This document shows, in pieces, positions 1 through 9,126 of a stretch of DNA of 64,000 bases. The DNA comes from Acidobacteriota bacterium (lineage in GTDB: Bacteria; Pseudomonadota; Alphaproteobacteria; Caulobacterales; Hyphomonadaceae). The position numbers were made by a program, and so were the translations under genes. How positions within the stretch are numbered: position 1 is the first letter of the stretch; each line of letters starts with the position of its first letter. The stretch is taken from assembly GCA_016712445.1 (NCBI GenBank), contig JADJRB010000002.1:558001-622000 (forward strand), in the 5' to 3' direction. Under the pieces are notes generated by a model. It searched no databases and was not told the DNA's origin. It worked only from the letters and a program-made list of their open reading frames with translations.

Positions 1-801
1 TTCAACGTCGAGAACTTCTCGAACAACTCCATTCGTACACTGAATGTCCGATGGACCACCGATGATCCGGACGCGCAGCGCGCCGCCGTGCTTCGAAAGC
101 CCATCCGGCTGGACCTCGGCGTCACAGCCCAGCGCGGCGTATTTGTCACCGGGCGCGGCCTCAACAGCGACTGGGCGCTTGATATCGACGTCACCGGCCG
201 GCCCGACAGCCTGCTGCTGAAAGGGCGTGCAACGTTGGTACGCGGAACACTTGAACTCGCCCAGCGGCCTTTCGAATTCGAAAGTGGCCGCATTACATTC
301 GACGGACCGATTGATTCCGCCCAGATGGCCATTTCCGCCAATCGCGAGGTCGACGGATTCTCCGTGCGGGCTGATGTCAGCGGCGCGCCGGCCAATCCGG
401 AGATCGAACTGTCGAGCACACCGTCGCTTCCCCAGGACGAGATCCTCTCGCGCATGTTGTTCGGTCGCTCTTCCGTCGATCTGTCCGCGCTCGAAGCAGC
501 TGAACTGGCGCAATCGATCGCGCGCCTTGCGGGCCAGGATACTGGTCTCAACCCCGTGGGCGCGATCCAGTCCGGTCTCGGCGTCGACAGGCTCCGGCTC
601 GGCGTCGACACGGCCGGCAATCCGGAACTCGGTGTCGGCCAGTATCTTGCCCCTGATGTCTACCTCGAGGTGACAACCAAGGGCGCAGCGGGTAACAGTG
701 TCGAGGTCGAATGGCAGCCTCGCCCGCAGGTTTCAGTTGCATCCGAGACTAGTTCGACGGGAGATTCGCGCATTTCGGTGCGCTGGAAAAAGGATTACTA
801 A
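1..801 (+). CDS. tamB: TamB-like translocation/assembly module protein, C-terminal part (5' end outside window)
   Basis: The reading frame is open from the first base, so this is the last ~266 residues of a longer protein. The sequence has the C-terminal DUF490/TamB signature: beta-strand-rich repeats, a segment ending in LPQDEILSRMLFG, an alanine-rich stretch with GLGVDRLRLG, and a final beta strand ending in RWKKDY. In the family, TamB spans the periplasm from the inner membrane and works with the Omp85 protein TamA in outer-membrane biogenesis and lipid transport. The final strands normally contact TamA. The tamA gene would be expected upstream, outside the window. An internal GTG at 88 is only the first possible in-window start and is not the real one. 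The family call is confident; the exact role is inferred. Confidence 0.85.
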   Translation, partial: FNVENFSNNSIRTLNVRWTTDDPDAQRAAVLRKPIRLDLGVTAQRGVFVTGRGLNSDWALDIDVTGRPDSLLLKGRATLVRGTLELAQRPFEFESGRITFDGPIDSAQMAISANREVDGFSVRADVSGAPANPEIELSSTPSLPQDEILSRMLFGRSSVDLSALEAAELAQSIARLAGQDTGLNPVGAIQSGLGVDRLRLGVDTAGNPELGVGQYLAPDVYLEVTTKGAAGNSVEVEWQPRPQVSVASETSSTGDSRISVRWKKDY

Positions 802-898
802 CGACATTCGGCGTGCCAACAGGCGGCACGAGTGACGTGCTCTCCGACGCAACACTGTCAACGGCATTACATATTTTTATGCACCGCGCTTGTTGCCT

Positions 899-913
899 TC
901 CACTTATTGTGGA
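899..913. promoter_or_regulatory. Small inverted repeat upstream of the XRE regulator
   Basis: A perfect 5-bp dyad, TCCAC-N5-GTGGA, lies 33 bp before the regulator start in an A/T-rich stretch (ATATTTTTAT at 870-879). HTH_3 regulators often bind such dyads in their own promoters, so this is a candidate operator. The dyad is short and could be chance. Confidence 0.22.
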
Positions 914-946
914 GGAAAACGATAAAAGAAGCCAAAAGGTAGAAAT

Positions 947-1327
947 ATGTTCGAAGAAGCCCGGATTGCAGGTTCCCGTTCCCCCACCCGTATTGACCAA
1001 ATGGTCGGGGAAAAGATTCGCGAATTGCGCACGGCCCAGAATTTCACCCTATCGGAGCTTGGCCAGGAGCTGGGCATCAGCCACCAGCAACTCCAGAAAT
1101 ACGAGACCGGCACCAACCGCCTGAGCGCCGGCATGCTTGCCAGCGTCGCGCGCGTCCTGCGCGTCCCGATCTCCGAATTGTTCCAGGATTCCGAAGCCGG
1201 CGCTGCCGACAAACGCGATCCGGTCTCCGAAGCTCGGGCGCGCTGTCACACGCTGATCGACCGCACCAATTCGGTCGCAAAACTCGAATCGATGGCCAAG
1301 GTGCTCCGCGCCCTGTCGACCGACTGA
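947..1327 (+). CDS. XRE-family helix-turn-helix transcriptional regulator (PraR/PhrR-like)
   Basis: A 126-residue DNA-binding protein. Residues ~21-79 form an HTH_3 (Cro/C1) domain: GEKIRELRTAQ, then LSELGQELGISHQQLQKYE with the TGTNR turn typical of the alphaproteobacterial PraR/PhrR group, then VPISELF. A short tail of ~45 residues has no recognised domain. In rhizobia, members of this group repress quorum-sensing or stress genes; the target here is unknown. The ATG at 947 follows an AAGGT-type ribosome site. The gene lies downstream of the TamB-like gene and is convergent with the serine dehydratase, with only 4 bp between them. Function beyond sequence-specific DNA binding is not predicted. 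Confidence 0.85.
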   Translation: MFEEARIAGSRSPTRIDQMVGEKIRELRTAQNFTLSELGQELGISHQQLQKYETGTNRLSAGMLASVARVLRVPISELFQDSEAGAADKRDPVSEARARCHTLIDRTNSVAKLESMAKVLRALSTD

Positions 1328-1331
1328 GCCG

Positions 1332-2708
1332 TCAGCACTCGACGACGTTGACCGCCAGCCCGCCTTGGCTCGTCTCCTTGTATTTTGACGACATATCGAT
1401 GCCGGTCTGGCGCATCGTCTCGATCACCTGATCGAGGGACACTTTCGTCTGTTCAAGCGAATGCAGCGCCAGACGCGCCGCGTTCGCTGCCTTCACCGAG
1501 CCGATCGCGTTGCGCTCGATGCAGGGGATCTGGACAAGCCCGCCAACCGGATCGCAGGTCAGGCCGAGATTGTGCTCCATCGCGATCTCGGCCGCATTGG
1601 CCACTTGTTGCGGCGTGCCGCCCCAGACGGCCGCGAGCCCCGCCGCCGCCATCGAGCAGGCGACTCCCACTTCCCCCTGGCAGCCCATCTCGGCGCCGGA
1701 AATCGAGGCCCGCTGCTTGTAGAGCAGCCCTACCCCGCCAGCCGTCAGCAGGAACTTGCGCACCCGCGCGGCGCGGTCCTCTGCTTCCCAACAATAATGC
1801 CGAATCACGGCCGGGATGATTCCCGCCGCGCCATTTGTAGGCGCCGTCACAACCTGGCCGCCCGCAGCGTTCTCCTCGTTGACGGCCATTGCATAGACGT
1901 TCAGCCAGTCGAACAGCTGCTCACGCTCGTTCGAGGGCGGCGCATTCTTGAGTTTCTGCCAGATTTCCGGCGCCCGCCGTCGCACCTTCAGGCTCCCGGG
2001 CAGCGTGCCGGTGCGCGACAGGCCTCGGTCAATGCAGGCCATCATAACCCCGGCGATCCGGTCCAGCGCGGCGTTCGTCGCCTCAGCCGCGCGCTTGGCG
2101 CCCTCGTTCGCCATCACCACAGCGTCGATCGGCAGCCCTTCCTGCTTGCAGACGGCCAGAAGCTCAGCGGCCGAAATGAACGGAAACTGCACGGCCTGTC
2201 CGCTCGGCACGATATCGTCCACCACAGGCCGTTCGAGCTGGCGTTGCGACGCGATGAACCCGCCCCCGGTCGAATACCAGGTATTGTCCGCCAACTCGGC
2301 CCCGTCGCCGGCAAAAGCCCGCAGCCGCATGCCGTTGGGGTGCAGCTTGGGCAGCACTTCATAGGCGAAGCGGATGTCGCGCGCCGGATCGAACGCAATG
2401 CGCCGTCCGTCCGGCAAGGGCAAAGTCCTGGACTGTTCCAGCGCCGCGACCCGGTTGTCTGCGTCTTCCGGATCGAGCGTTTCCGGATCAAGGCCGAGCA
2501 GGCCCAGCATCACGGCTTTCGGCGTTGCGTGCCCTGCGCCCGTCAATGCGAGGGAACCTTGTAGCTCCACCTCTATCCGCTCGGTCCGGGCGAGCACGCC
2601 TGACTGCTCAAGCTCGGCCAGGAACCGGCCAGCAATCCGGATCGGGCCTACCGTGTGCGAACTCGACGGTCCAATGCCAATGCGAAACAGGTCGAGTACG
2701 GACAGCAT
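1332..2708 (-). CDS. sdaA: L-serine ammonia-lyase (L-serine dehydratase), iron-sulfur, single chain
   Basis: Deaminates L-serine to pyruvate and ammonia using an oxygen-sensitive [4Fe-4S] cluster. At 458 residues it matches the single-chain type, with an N-terminal beta domain (FRIGIGPSSSHTVGP near residue 10) and a C-terminal alpha domain. Cluster cysteines are visible at 343 (GCQGEVG), 385 (TCDPVGG) and 396 (IPCIERN). The protein ends in Cys458, which matches the family's 'tail-in-mouth' arrangement, where the terminal cysteine caps the cluster until substrate displaces it. The start is ATG at 2708. It lies 32 bp downstream of the FAD monooxygenase on the same strand and may be cotranscribed with it, although no shared pathway is obvious. 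Confidence 0.95.
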   Translation of the reverse strand: MLSVLDLFRIGIGPSSSHTVGPIRIAGRFLAELEQSGVLARTERIEVELQGSLALTGAGHATPKAVMLGLLGLDPETLDPEDADNRVAALEQSRTLPLPDGRRIAFDPARDIRFAYEVLPKLHPNGMRLRAFAGDGAELADNTWYSTGGGFIASQRQLERPVVDDIVPSGQAVQFPFISAAELLAVCKQEGLPIDAVVMANEGAKRAAEATNAALDRIAGVMMACIDRGLSRTGTLPGSLKVRRRAPEIWQKLKNAPPSNEREQLFDWLNVYAMAVNEENAAGGQVVTAPTNGAAGIIPAVIRHYCWEAEDRAARVRKFLLTAGGVGLLYKQRASISGAEMGCQGEVGVACSMAAAGLAAVWGGTPQQVANAAEIAMEHNLGLTCDPVGGLVQIPCIERNAIGSVKAANAARLALHSLEQTKVSLDQVIETMRQTGIDMSSKYKETSQGGLAVNVVEC

Positions 2709-2740
2709 CTGGCGTTCCTTTTTTTGTTTTGTCTTGTTCG

Positions 2741-3940
2741 TCAGGCTGCCGCGCCGGGCAAGTCCGTCACGTCGTGAGAGTATATCCAGTCATATTGCCC
2801 ATGCGCGATGGAGGGAAGGAACTGTCCCGCCAGCCAGATCGGTCCATAGGTCGCCAGCTGCGAAATCGGGTCTCCCCGATGGAAGAGGTTGGCGTTGCGC
2901 CGGGCACCTTCCTGCACCCGGCTGGTGCGCGGCTTGCGGATGTTTTCGTAGAGGGCGAGCGACTGACCGAGGTCATCACCGCGGCTGCAAAGCCGCGCCA
3001 GCACATAAGCGTCCTCAATCGCCATCACCGCCCCCTGCGCGAGGAAGGGCAGCATCGGATGGCAGGCATCGCCCAGCAGCACAACGCGGCCGTCCGACCA
3101 CCGCTCAAGCGGCATCCGGTCATAAAGCGCCCAGCGGTTCAGGGTCTCGGCCTTCTCAAGTATGCCGCGGATCACCGGCGACCATTTCCTGAAATCCTTC
3201 AGCGCCTGCTCGCGCGCGCCCGTCGCAGTCCAGGATTCCAGATGGCGTTCCTTGCATTCGACCACCGCCACTAGATTGGCGAGGCTGCCGCGCCGCAGCC
3301 GGTAGGTCACCGCATGCCGCCGCGATCCCACCCAAACACACGCCGACTCGGGCGGCGCGTCCTTGCCGAGTTCTGACACCGGCACCACCGCCCGCCACGC
3401 CGCATGGCCGGTGTAGCGCGGTGCATCCGGGCCTGCGACCTGCGTGCGTATGGCGGAGTGGATGCCGTCTGCTCCCACCAGCAAGTCGCCCGTCACCATC
3501 TCGCCCGACGCCAGGTGCGCCGTCACGCTCGCCTCGTCCTGAGAATAGGAAACCACTTCGGAGCCGAGCCGGACGGCATCCGCCTGCCGGTCCGCCAGCG
3601 CGCTGCCGAGCGCGTCGACCAGATCGGCCCGGTGAATGTGCAGGTACTCGCCGCCCCAGCGCGCATGCGACGCTGCTCGCAGCGGGATTGTCAGGATACG
3701 GCCGCCGCCCTTGCCGAACCGCAACTCCTGCGCACGTGGCCGGAAAGCGTCCTTCTCGACCCGCGCGGTGACTCCCAGCGCTTCAAACACGCGCATGCCG
3801 TTCGGGCTGACCTGCAGGCCTGCGCCGACTTCCTCAAGCCGCGACGCCTGCTCCAGCACGGTGACCGTGTGGCCGAATTTCTGGAACGCGAGCGCTGCTG
3901 TCAGCCCGCCAATTCCTCCGCCTGCTATCAGGACATGCAT
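2741..3940 (-). CDS. FAD-dependent monooxygenase (salicylate hydroxylase / 3-hydroxybenzoate 6-hydroxylase type)
   Basis: A 399-residue group A flavoprotein hydroxylase. It shows the N-terminal dinucleotide fold (AGGGIGGLTAALAF, residues ~6-19), the DG motif (GADGIHSAIR) and the GD motif (LLGDACHPMLPFLAQGA) that binds FAD ribityl and pyrophosphate. These enzymes use NAD(P)H and O2 to hydroxylate aromatic or similar rings. The closest general resemblance is to salicylate 1-monooxygenase and 3-hydroxybenzoate 6-hydroxylase. There is no ring-cleavage dioxygenase or other catabolic gene nearby, so the substrate cannot be named. The start is ATG at 3940. Confidence 0.85.
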   Translation of the reverse strand: MHVLIAGGGIGGLTAALAFQKFGHTVTVLEQASRLEEVGAGLQVSPNGMRVFEALGVTARVEKDAFRPRAQELRFGKGGGRILTIPLRAASHARWGGEYLHIHRADLVDALGSALADRQADAVRLGSEVVSYSQDEASVTAHLASGEMVTGDLLVGADGIHSAIRTQVAGPDAPRYTGHAAWRAVVPVSELGKDAPPESACVWVGSRRHAVTYRLRRGSLANLVAVVECKERHLESWTATGAREQALKDFRKWSPVIRGILEKAETLNRWALYDRMPLERWSDGRVVLLGDACHPMLPFLAQGAVMAIEDAYVLARLCSRGDDLGQSLALYENIRKPRTSRVQEGARRNANLFHRGDPISQLATYGPIWLAGQFLPSIAHGQYDWIYSHDVTDLPGAAA

Positions 3941-3970
3941 GGTGCCTGGCCTGTTCTGCGAGCGGGGCGG

Positions 3971-4174
3971 TTACTTGTGGCGCGAAGGATCTTCGGCGCC
4001 GCCGATGAGCACGAACCGGCGATCGCAATACTTGCACTCGACGAAATCCTCATCGCCCATTTCATACCAGACCTTGGGGTGCCCCAATGCGCCGCCGCCG
4101 CCGTTGCAAGACACCTTGCGGCTCGTGACCATCGAGATTTCGGGCGGCGTGAAGACATCGCGCTTCGGGGGCAT
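3971..4174 (-). CDS. Small zinc-finger domain protein (CHCC type, NDUFS6-like)
   Basis: A 67-residue protein with one zinc-binding motif: Cys23 (VSCNGGG), His32 (LGHPKVW), Cys47 and Cys50 (VECKYCDRRF). This C-x8-H-x14-C-x2-C pattern is the 'zinc-finger CHCC' family, related to the NDUFS6/13-kDa subunit of respiratory complex I. Alphaproteobacteria carry such short stand-alone versions. The role may be in complex I or as an assembly factor, but it is not established from sequence. It lies 30 bp upstream of the FAD monooxygenase on the same strand, so the two may share a transcript. Confidence 0.85.
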   Translation of the reverse strand: MPPKRDVFTPPEISMVTSRKVSCNGGGGALGHPKVWYEMGDEDFVECKYCDRRFVLIGGAEDPSRHK

Positions 4175-4279
4175 TCAGGTTCTCCGGGTCGGTCGGTTGC
4201 GCCGAGGCAACTTGCCCCCTAACTAAAGGCCGGGCTGCTGCCTTGCAAGGCGTAGCGGCTGCCTTGACGAAAGAGCAAC

Positions 4280-5251
4280 ATGCCGACCCCCCAATACGCC
4301 ATCCAGGTCCGCGATCTGCGGAAAACCTATGCCGCCACCGGCAAGATGCCCGAAAAAGTAGCCCTCAACGGCATTTCGCTCGAAATTCCCACCGGTACGA
4401 TCTTCGGCCTGCTGGGCCCGAACGGGGCCGGCAAGTCGACCTTCATCAACATCCTCGCGGGCCTGGTGAAGAAAACCTCCGGCACAGCCGAAATCTGGGG
4501 CCTGGACATCGACGCTCACCCCCGGCAGAGCCGCGCGGCCATCGGCGTGGTGAACCAGGAAGTCGTTGCAGACCCCTTCTTCACGCCGTTCGAGATGCTC
4601 GAGCTCATGGCCGGCTTCTACGGCGTACCCAAAGCCGAACGCCGGACGGACGAAATCCTCACGGCGCTGGGCCTCATCGACAAGAGAGACGCCTATGTCC
4701 GCCAGCTTTCCGGCGGCATGAAGCGCCGCCTGATGGTCGCCAAGGCACTCGTCCACAATCCGCCCGTCCTGATTCTCGACGAGCCGACGGCCGGCGTCGA
4801 TGTCGAGCTGCGCCGCCTGATGTGGAACTATGTGCGCGAACTGCACGACCGGGGCACCACGATCATCCTGACCACGCACTATCTTGAAGAGGCCGAGGAG
4901 CTTTGCGACACCATCGCGATCGTCGACCACGGCATGATCAAAGCCTGCGAACCGACACAAAAACTCCTGTCGCGCCTCGACTACAAGACCCTGATCATCA
5001 CGCCGCGCGAGCCCATCACGGTCATCCCGCCCGAACTGGCCGTGTACGATTCCAAGCTGCGCGATGACGGCACGCTGGCGATCACCTTCAAGACTGCCGA
5101 AACCGGAATCGGGCGCCTGTTGGAAAAAGCCCGCGGCGCCGGTATCAGCGTCGCGGACCTTTCGACCAAGTCGCCTGACCTGGAAGATGTCTTCCTTTCA
5201 CTGACCGGCGACAACGCACCGGCCGAGCCGAGCCTCACACCGACTGGCTGA
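4280..5251 (+). CDS. ABC transporter ATP-binding protein (ABC-2/YadG type), no permease adjacent
   Basis: A 323-residue cytoplasmic ATPase. It has Walker A at residues 46-53 (GPNGAGKS), the ABC signature LSGG at 143-146, Walker B with the catalytic pair in LILDEPTAGVD (D167, E168) and an H-loop (TTHYLEEAE). A C-terminal DUF4162-like extension begins at about residue 230. This layout matches the ABC-2 exporter ATPases (YadG, CcmA-like) that pair with a six-helix permease. The permease gene would normally follow directly, but here the next gene is trxA on the opposite strand and the two ORFs overlap by 17 bp at their 3' ends. The partner must be encoded elsewhere. The substrate is unknown. Confidence 0.88.
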   Translation: MPTPQYAIQVRDLRKTYAATGKMPEKVALNGISLEIPTGTIFGLLGPNGAGKSTFINILAGLVKKTSGTAEIWGLDIDAHPRQSRAAIGVVNQEVVADPFFTPFEMLELMAGFYGVPKAERRTDEILTALGLIDKRDAYVRQLSGGMKRRLMVAKALVHNPPVLILDEPTAGVDVELRRLMWNYVRELHDRGTTIILTTHYLEEAEELCDTIAIVDHGMIKACEPTQKLLSRLDYKTLIITPREPITVIPPELAVYDSKLRDDGTLAITFKTAETGIGRLLEKARGAGISVADLSTKSPDLEDVFLSLTGDNAPAEPSLTPTG

Positions 5252-5555
5252 TCCAGTTGGCGAGCGCCTGACGGTTCATGGCGCCGTTGTGGGTGGCGGC
5301 CACCTTGCCCTGCTTGAACAACAACATGGTGGGCAGGCCGCGCACGCCGTACTTGGCGCCGACCAGCGGGAAATCGTCTACGTTGAGTTTGACGATCTTC
5401 ACCTTGCCGTCGAGTTCAGCGGCAACCGCTTCGATATGCGGGGCCATCTGCTTGCAGGGCCCGCACCATTCAGCCCAGAAATCGACCACGACCGGAACGT
5501 CGGAATCGCCCAGCAGCACGTCAAATTCGTCGTCGGTTACGTCCATATTAGCCAT
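5235..5555 (-). CDS. trxA: Thioredoxin
   Basis: A 106-residue thioredoxin with the active site WCGPC (Cys31, Cys34) and the cis-proline loop GLPTMLLF. It reduces protein disulfides and is recharged by thioredoxin reductase. The chosen start is ATG at 5555, because AAGGAG lies 8 nt upstream; a GTG at 5561 extends the frame by two codons but lacks good spacing. It is the last gene of the tsaE-amgK-murU-addB-addA-trxA series, 61 bp after addA. The addA-trxA neighbourhood is common in alphaproteobacteria. The 3' end overlaps the convergent ABC ATPase gene by 17 bp. Confidence 0.95.
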   Translation of the reverse strand: MANMDVTDDEFDVLLGDSDVPVVVDFWAEWCGPCKQMAPHIEAVAAELDGKVKIVKLNVDDFPLVGAKYGVRGLPTMLLFKQGKVAATHNGAMNRQALANWISQSV

Positions 5556-5616
5556 GATCACGGCTCCTTCTTTGGCCCGTAGTGTGAGCCTGATACATAG
5601 GGACTCTATTGGCCTG

Positions 5617-8600
5617 TCAAACCACCCTCAAGGCATTGTTTAGGTGCTCTGACAGCATCCCAGGCGGAATCCTCATCATGCGCGGTCCGTCCGTCCAGCA
5701 CAGCACAGCCACGATTTCCCGGTCCGGATAGGCGGATTCCAGCACCGCCGCATAAGCCGCCATCTGGGTGATATAGCCGGTGGCCACGTCCCGAACATCG
5801 TCCGGCGCTGGCTGGTCGGTCTTGAAGTCGATCACCAGCACCCGAGCCGGCGTGACCACAAGGCGGTCGACGCGACCATTGATGATCATGCCGTCCGGCA
5901 GCTTCGGCGACGTACCGATGATCGGCGCCTCCGCCCGCCCGCCCGGCTGGAACAGTTCCGACAGGTCGGCGTCCTCGAGAATCGCCATGGCCGCGCCCAG
6001 CATTTCGGCCCGCCTGGCCTTCGTAAGCTCGGGCTCGCGCGCCAGGAATGCCTCCCCGGCCGCCCGCCGGGCGCTCTCGGGCAACTCCGGCAGGTATTGC
6101 AGCAGGCTGTGGATCAAACGCCCGCGCTTGAGCCGCGCCTCGCGCTTCGGATCGAACGGCGCCACCACGCGGGTCCGAGGGCCCAGCAGGCTCGTCGGCG
6201 CGGTAAGGATGCGCGCGGCCACGTCCGGCTCTGGCGGATCCAACGCCCAGCCCGGCAGCGGCGCAGCCTCTGCAGCGCCCGCGGCCATCGCAGGCGCCGC
6301 GCCTGGCTGCTCACCGAAACGCGCCACGCCATCATCGCCGACAACCGCAGGCAACTGCTCCATCGCATTGCGGCACAGCGCATACCACGACTCCTCATGG
6401 AACCCCGTCGCCGTCTCGCCGTCGCGGCCCGACCAGTACCCCGCAATCAGCAACCGGTCCTGCGCACGCGTCAGCGCCACATATAGCAACCGGCGATGCT
6501 CCTCGCGCGACTTGGCATGCGCACTGGCCCGCGCCCGCTCCGCCGGCTCGATGTCATCGTCCTTGCGCGGAGACCAGATCAAGGCCTCGTCCGCCTTCAG
6601 GATCGCGTCATTGCTGAGCTTCGGCTTCGTTGTCGTATCCGGCAGGATCACGATCGGCGCCTGCAAGCCCTTCGCTCCGTGTACGGTCATCACGCGCACT
6701 TCGCCGCCGGCTTCCGCGAGATCGCGCTTGATCTCCACGGGCGTGGATTCGAGAGAAGCGACGAACAGCTGCAGAGATGACGGCCCGGCGGCATCATGCG
6801 CCAGTGCCCGCGCCAGCAGCGCTTCCACCGGATCGCGCGCCGGCGTACCCAGCCGCGCATTCAGCTTCGCCCACCCCGTCAGCCCGTCCGGTCCAGGCCG
6901 ATCGAGCACAGCGGAGAGGAACTCGAACGGCGCCTGCCCCGCGCGGGAAATCAGGCCCTCGAGGAAAACGCGCACCGCCGCGATGTCCGGATCGCCGCTC
7001 GCCTGCACCCGCGACCAGAGGCTTTCACCTTGCCTGCGCCCCGCAGCCAACGGGAACAGGAAGCGGTCGTCATCCACGAGCCCTCCGAATGGCCCGCGCA
7101 GGATTTCCGCCAGCACAAGGTCGCGCGAAGGCAACAGCGCAAACCGCATCAGGTTGAGGCAGTCCTGCACGCCGATATAATCCGCCAGCCGCAGCCGGTC
7201 GGCGCCAGCCACCGGCACACCGGCGCTCTTCAGCGCACTGATGATCGCCTCGAACAACCCGCCCCGGCGTTCGCGCACGAGGATCAGGATGTCACCCGGC
7301 ACAACAGCGCGCTTCTGCCCTTGCCCGGACCAGACCGCACTGCCATCCGAAATCATCTGCCGAACAGACGCCGCAATCGCCCTCGCCAGCTTCACTTTGG
7401 GCGATGTCAGGCGCAGCGCATCGACCGGTCGCTCCCAGGCATCGACGTCCGGCGCCTCATCTTTCGGCGTCACCGGCCAAAGCTCGACAGAGCCCGGCTC
7501 ATTCCAGCGCCTGGCCGTGTGAACCACCACGTCCGACGTCACCGGCCGGTCAGGCGCGAAGGGCACGTCGATCATCGGCGCCGTATTCCAGACCGTATCC
7601 ACGAATGTCAGGATCTCGGGGCTCGAGCGGAACGACATGCGCATGTCGGCCTGCGCAACCTGCGCATCGCGCGCCACCAGCGCCTGTGTCTCGGCCAGGA
7701 ATTGCGCCGGATCAGCGCCCTGAAAGGAATAGATCGATTGTTTCTCGTCGCCGACCATGAAGATCGTGCGCGGCTCCTGCACGCGCTCCCGGCCCGCACC
7801 GGCTGTGAACTCCTGCGTCAGCGCACGGATCAGTTCCCACTGTGCAGGGCTCGTATCCTGCGCCTCATCAAGCAACACATGGCTGAGCCCCCCATCCAGC
7901 TTGTAGAGCACCCAGCTCGACAGGCCCTCCGACGCGATCAGGTTTCGGGTCCGTTCGATCAGGTCGTCAAAGTCCAGCGCGCCGCGCCGCACCTTTTCGG
8001 CGTCATAGTCAGCCAGCGCCGGGCGTCCGACTTTCAACAGCGCGTCCGTGCGGGCAAACGCCTCGGCGCGCTTCAGCTCATCCTTCAGCGCCATTATCCG
8101 CGCCGTCTCGCTCCCCCAGGCCTCTTTCGTCGCGAACAAGGCCGCCACAAGCGGCGACTGTTCGGCGACATCCTTCGTATAAGGATTAGCCTTTCTCACC
8201 TCGCCTGCACCTGTGAAAAAGATGCCGGCATAGGCCGCAAAGGCCGCAGCGGGATCGCGGCTGGCCAGCACGCTTTCAAGCACATCCGCCGTCTTCTCGT
8301 CGGTTTTCTTGCCGCCTCGCAGCGCCGAAACTGCTTCGCGAATATCCTTGACCGGAAGCGCATCCCCCATCGCCGCCGCCAGCAACTCAGCCGGTGACGC
8401 ATCGGGCGGCCGGATCACACGGCGTACCAGCGCTTCGATCGCCTCGTCATTTCCGCCGCACGCCGCCTCCAAAGCCCTGACCGACGTCGCTGCTGCCTTC
8501 AGCATGTCCAGCGCGCTGGCCGCGCCGTCTCGCCCGGCCTGCCGGGCAATCAGCGCCAGGGCTTCGGGATGTGTCCGGGCCGCGGCAAGGATCGCGCGCC

Positions 8601-9126
8601 GCTTGGCGGCTTGCCAGATCTCGCGGGCATCTTCCTCGTCCAGTTCCACGAAGCCCGGCACCACACCGGATTCCAGCGGGAAGCGGCGCAATATCCGTGC
8701 ACAGAAGGCGTGGATCGTCTCGATGCGAAGGCCGCCTGGCGTCTCGAGTGCGCGCGCAAACAGCGCCCGGGCTGCCTTCAGCTGCGCCTGCGTATAGCTG
8801 TCAGGTCGCTCGCCCTCCAGCCGCGACAGCGCGCCCCTCAGCGGTTCGTCTTCCATCACCGCCCACTTGCCAAGCGTCTCGAACAACCGCGTCAGCATCT
8901 CGCTCGCGGCGGCGCGCGTATAGGTGATGCACAGGATGGAGTCCGGCTCGGCGCCTGGCCGGCCATCCGGGCGGCGCAGCAACAACCGCGCGACCCGGTC
9001 GATCAGCACCTTGGTCTTGCCGCTCCCGGCATTCGCCGTGGCGAAGGCTGACCGGCCGGGATCCGCGGCCTGCGCCTGCGCCCGCGTTGCCTCGACGAGC
9101 GCGGCGGCTTGCCTGTCATCCCTCAT
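5617..9126 (-). CDS. addA: Double-strand break repair helicase-nuclease AddA
   Basis: A 1169-residue subunit of the AddAB helicase-nuclease, which resects DNA ends for RecA-dependent repair and serves the role of RecBCD. It has a UvrD-type superfamily 1 helicase core with Walker A TANAGSGKT (near residue 34) and later motifs such as HVLLDEAQDTS, GDEKQSIYSFQGADP, VMTVHGAKGLQ and LLYVALTRAQDR. A C-terminal PD-(D/E)XK nuclease domain carries GRVDRLVV and VLVIDFKTDQ near residues 1075-1100. The start is ATG at 9126, overlapping the end of addB by 11 bp, which fits translational coupling and fixed stoichiometry. Confidence 0.97.
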   Translation of the reverse strand: MRDDRQAAALVEATRAQAQAADPGRSAFATANAGSGKTKVLIDRVARLLLRRPDGRPGAEPDSILCITYTRAAASEMLTRLFETLGKWAVMEDEPLRGALSRLEGERPDSYTQAQLKAARALFARALETPGGLRIETIHAFCARILRRFPLESGVVPGFVELDEEDAREIWQAAKRRAILAAARTHPEALALIARQAGRDGAASALDMLKAAATSVRALEAACGGNDEAIEALVRRVIRPPDASPAELLAAAMGDALPVKDIREAVSALRGGKKTDEKTADVLESVLASRDPAAAFAAYAGIFFTGAGEVRKANPYTKDVAEQSPLVAALFATKEAWGSETARIMALKDELKRAEAFARTDALLKVGRPALADYDAEKVRRGALDFDDLIERTRNLIASEGLSSWVLYKLDGGLSHVLLDEAQDTSPAQWELIRALTQEFTAGAGRERVQEPRTIFMVGDEKQSIYSFQGADPAQFLAETQALVARDAQVAQADMRMSFRSSPEILTFVDTVWNTAPMIDVPFAPDRPVTSDVVVHTARRWNEPGSVELWPVTPKDEAPDVDAWERPVDALRLTSPKVKLARAIAASVRQMISDGSAVWSGQGQKRAVVPGDILILVRERRGGLFEAIISALKSAGVPVAGADRLRLADYIGVQDCLNLMRFALLPSRDLVLAEILRGPFGGLVDDDRFLFPLAAGRRQGESLWSRVQASGDPDIAAVRVFLEGLISRAGQAPFEFLSAVLDRPGPDGLTGWAKLNARLGTPARDPVEALLARALAHDAAGPSSLQLFVASLESTPVEIKRDLAEAGGEVRVMTVHGAKGLQAPIVILPDTTTKPKLSNDAILKADEALIWSPRKDDDIEPAERARASAHAKSREEHRRLLYVALTRAQDRLLIAGYWSGRDGETATGFHEESWYALCRNAMEQLPAVVGDDGVARFGEQPGAAPAMAAGAAEAAPLPGWALDPPEPDVAARILTAPTSLLGPRTRVVAPFDPKREARLKRGRLIHSLLQYLPELPESARRAAGEAFLAREPELTKARRAEMLGAAMAILEDADLSELFQPGGRAEAPIIGTSPKLPDGMIINGRVDRLVVTPARVLVIDFKTDQPAPDDVRDVATGYITQMAAYAAVLESAYPDREIVAVLCWTDGPRMMRIPPGMLSEHLNNALRVV

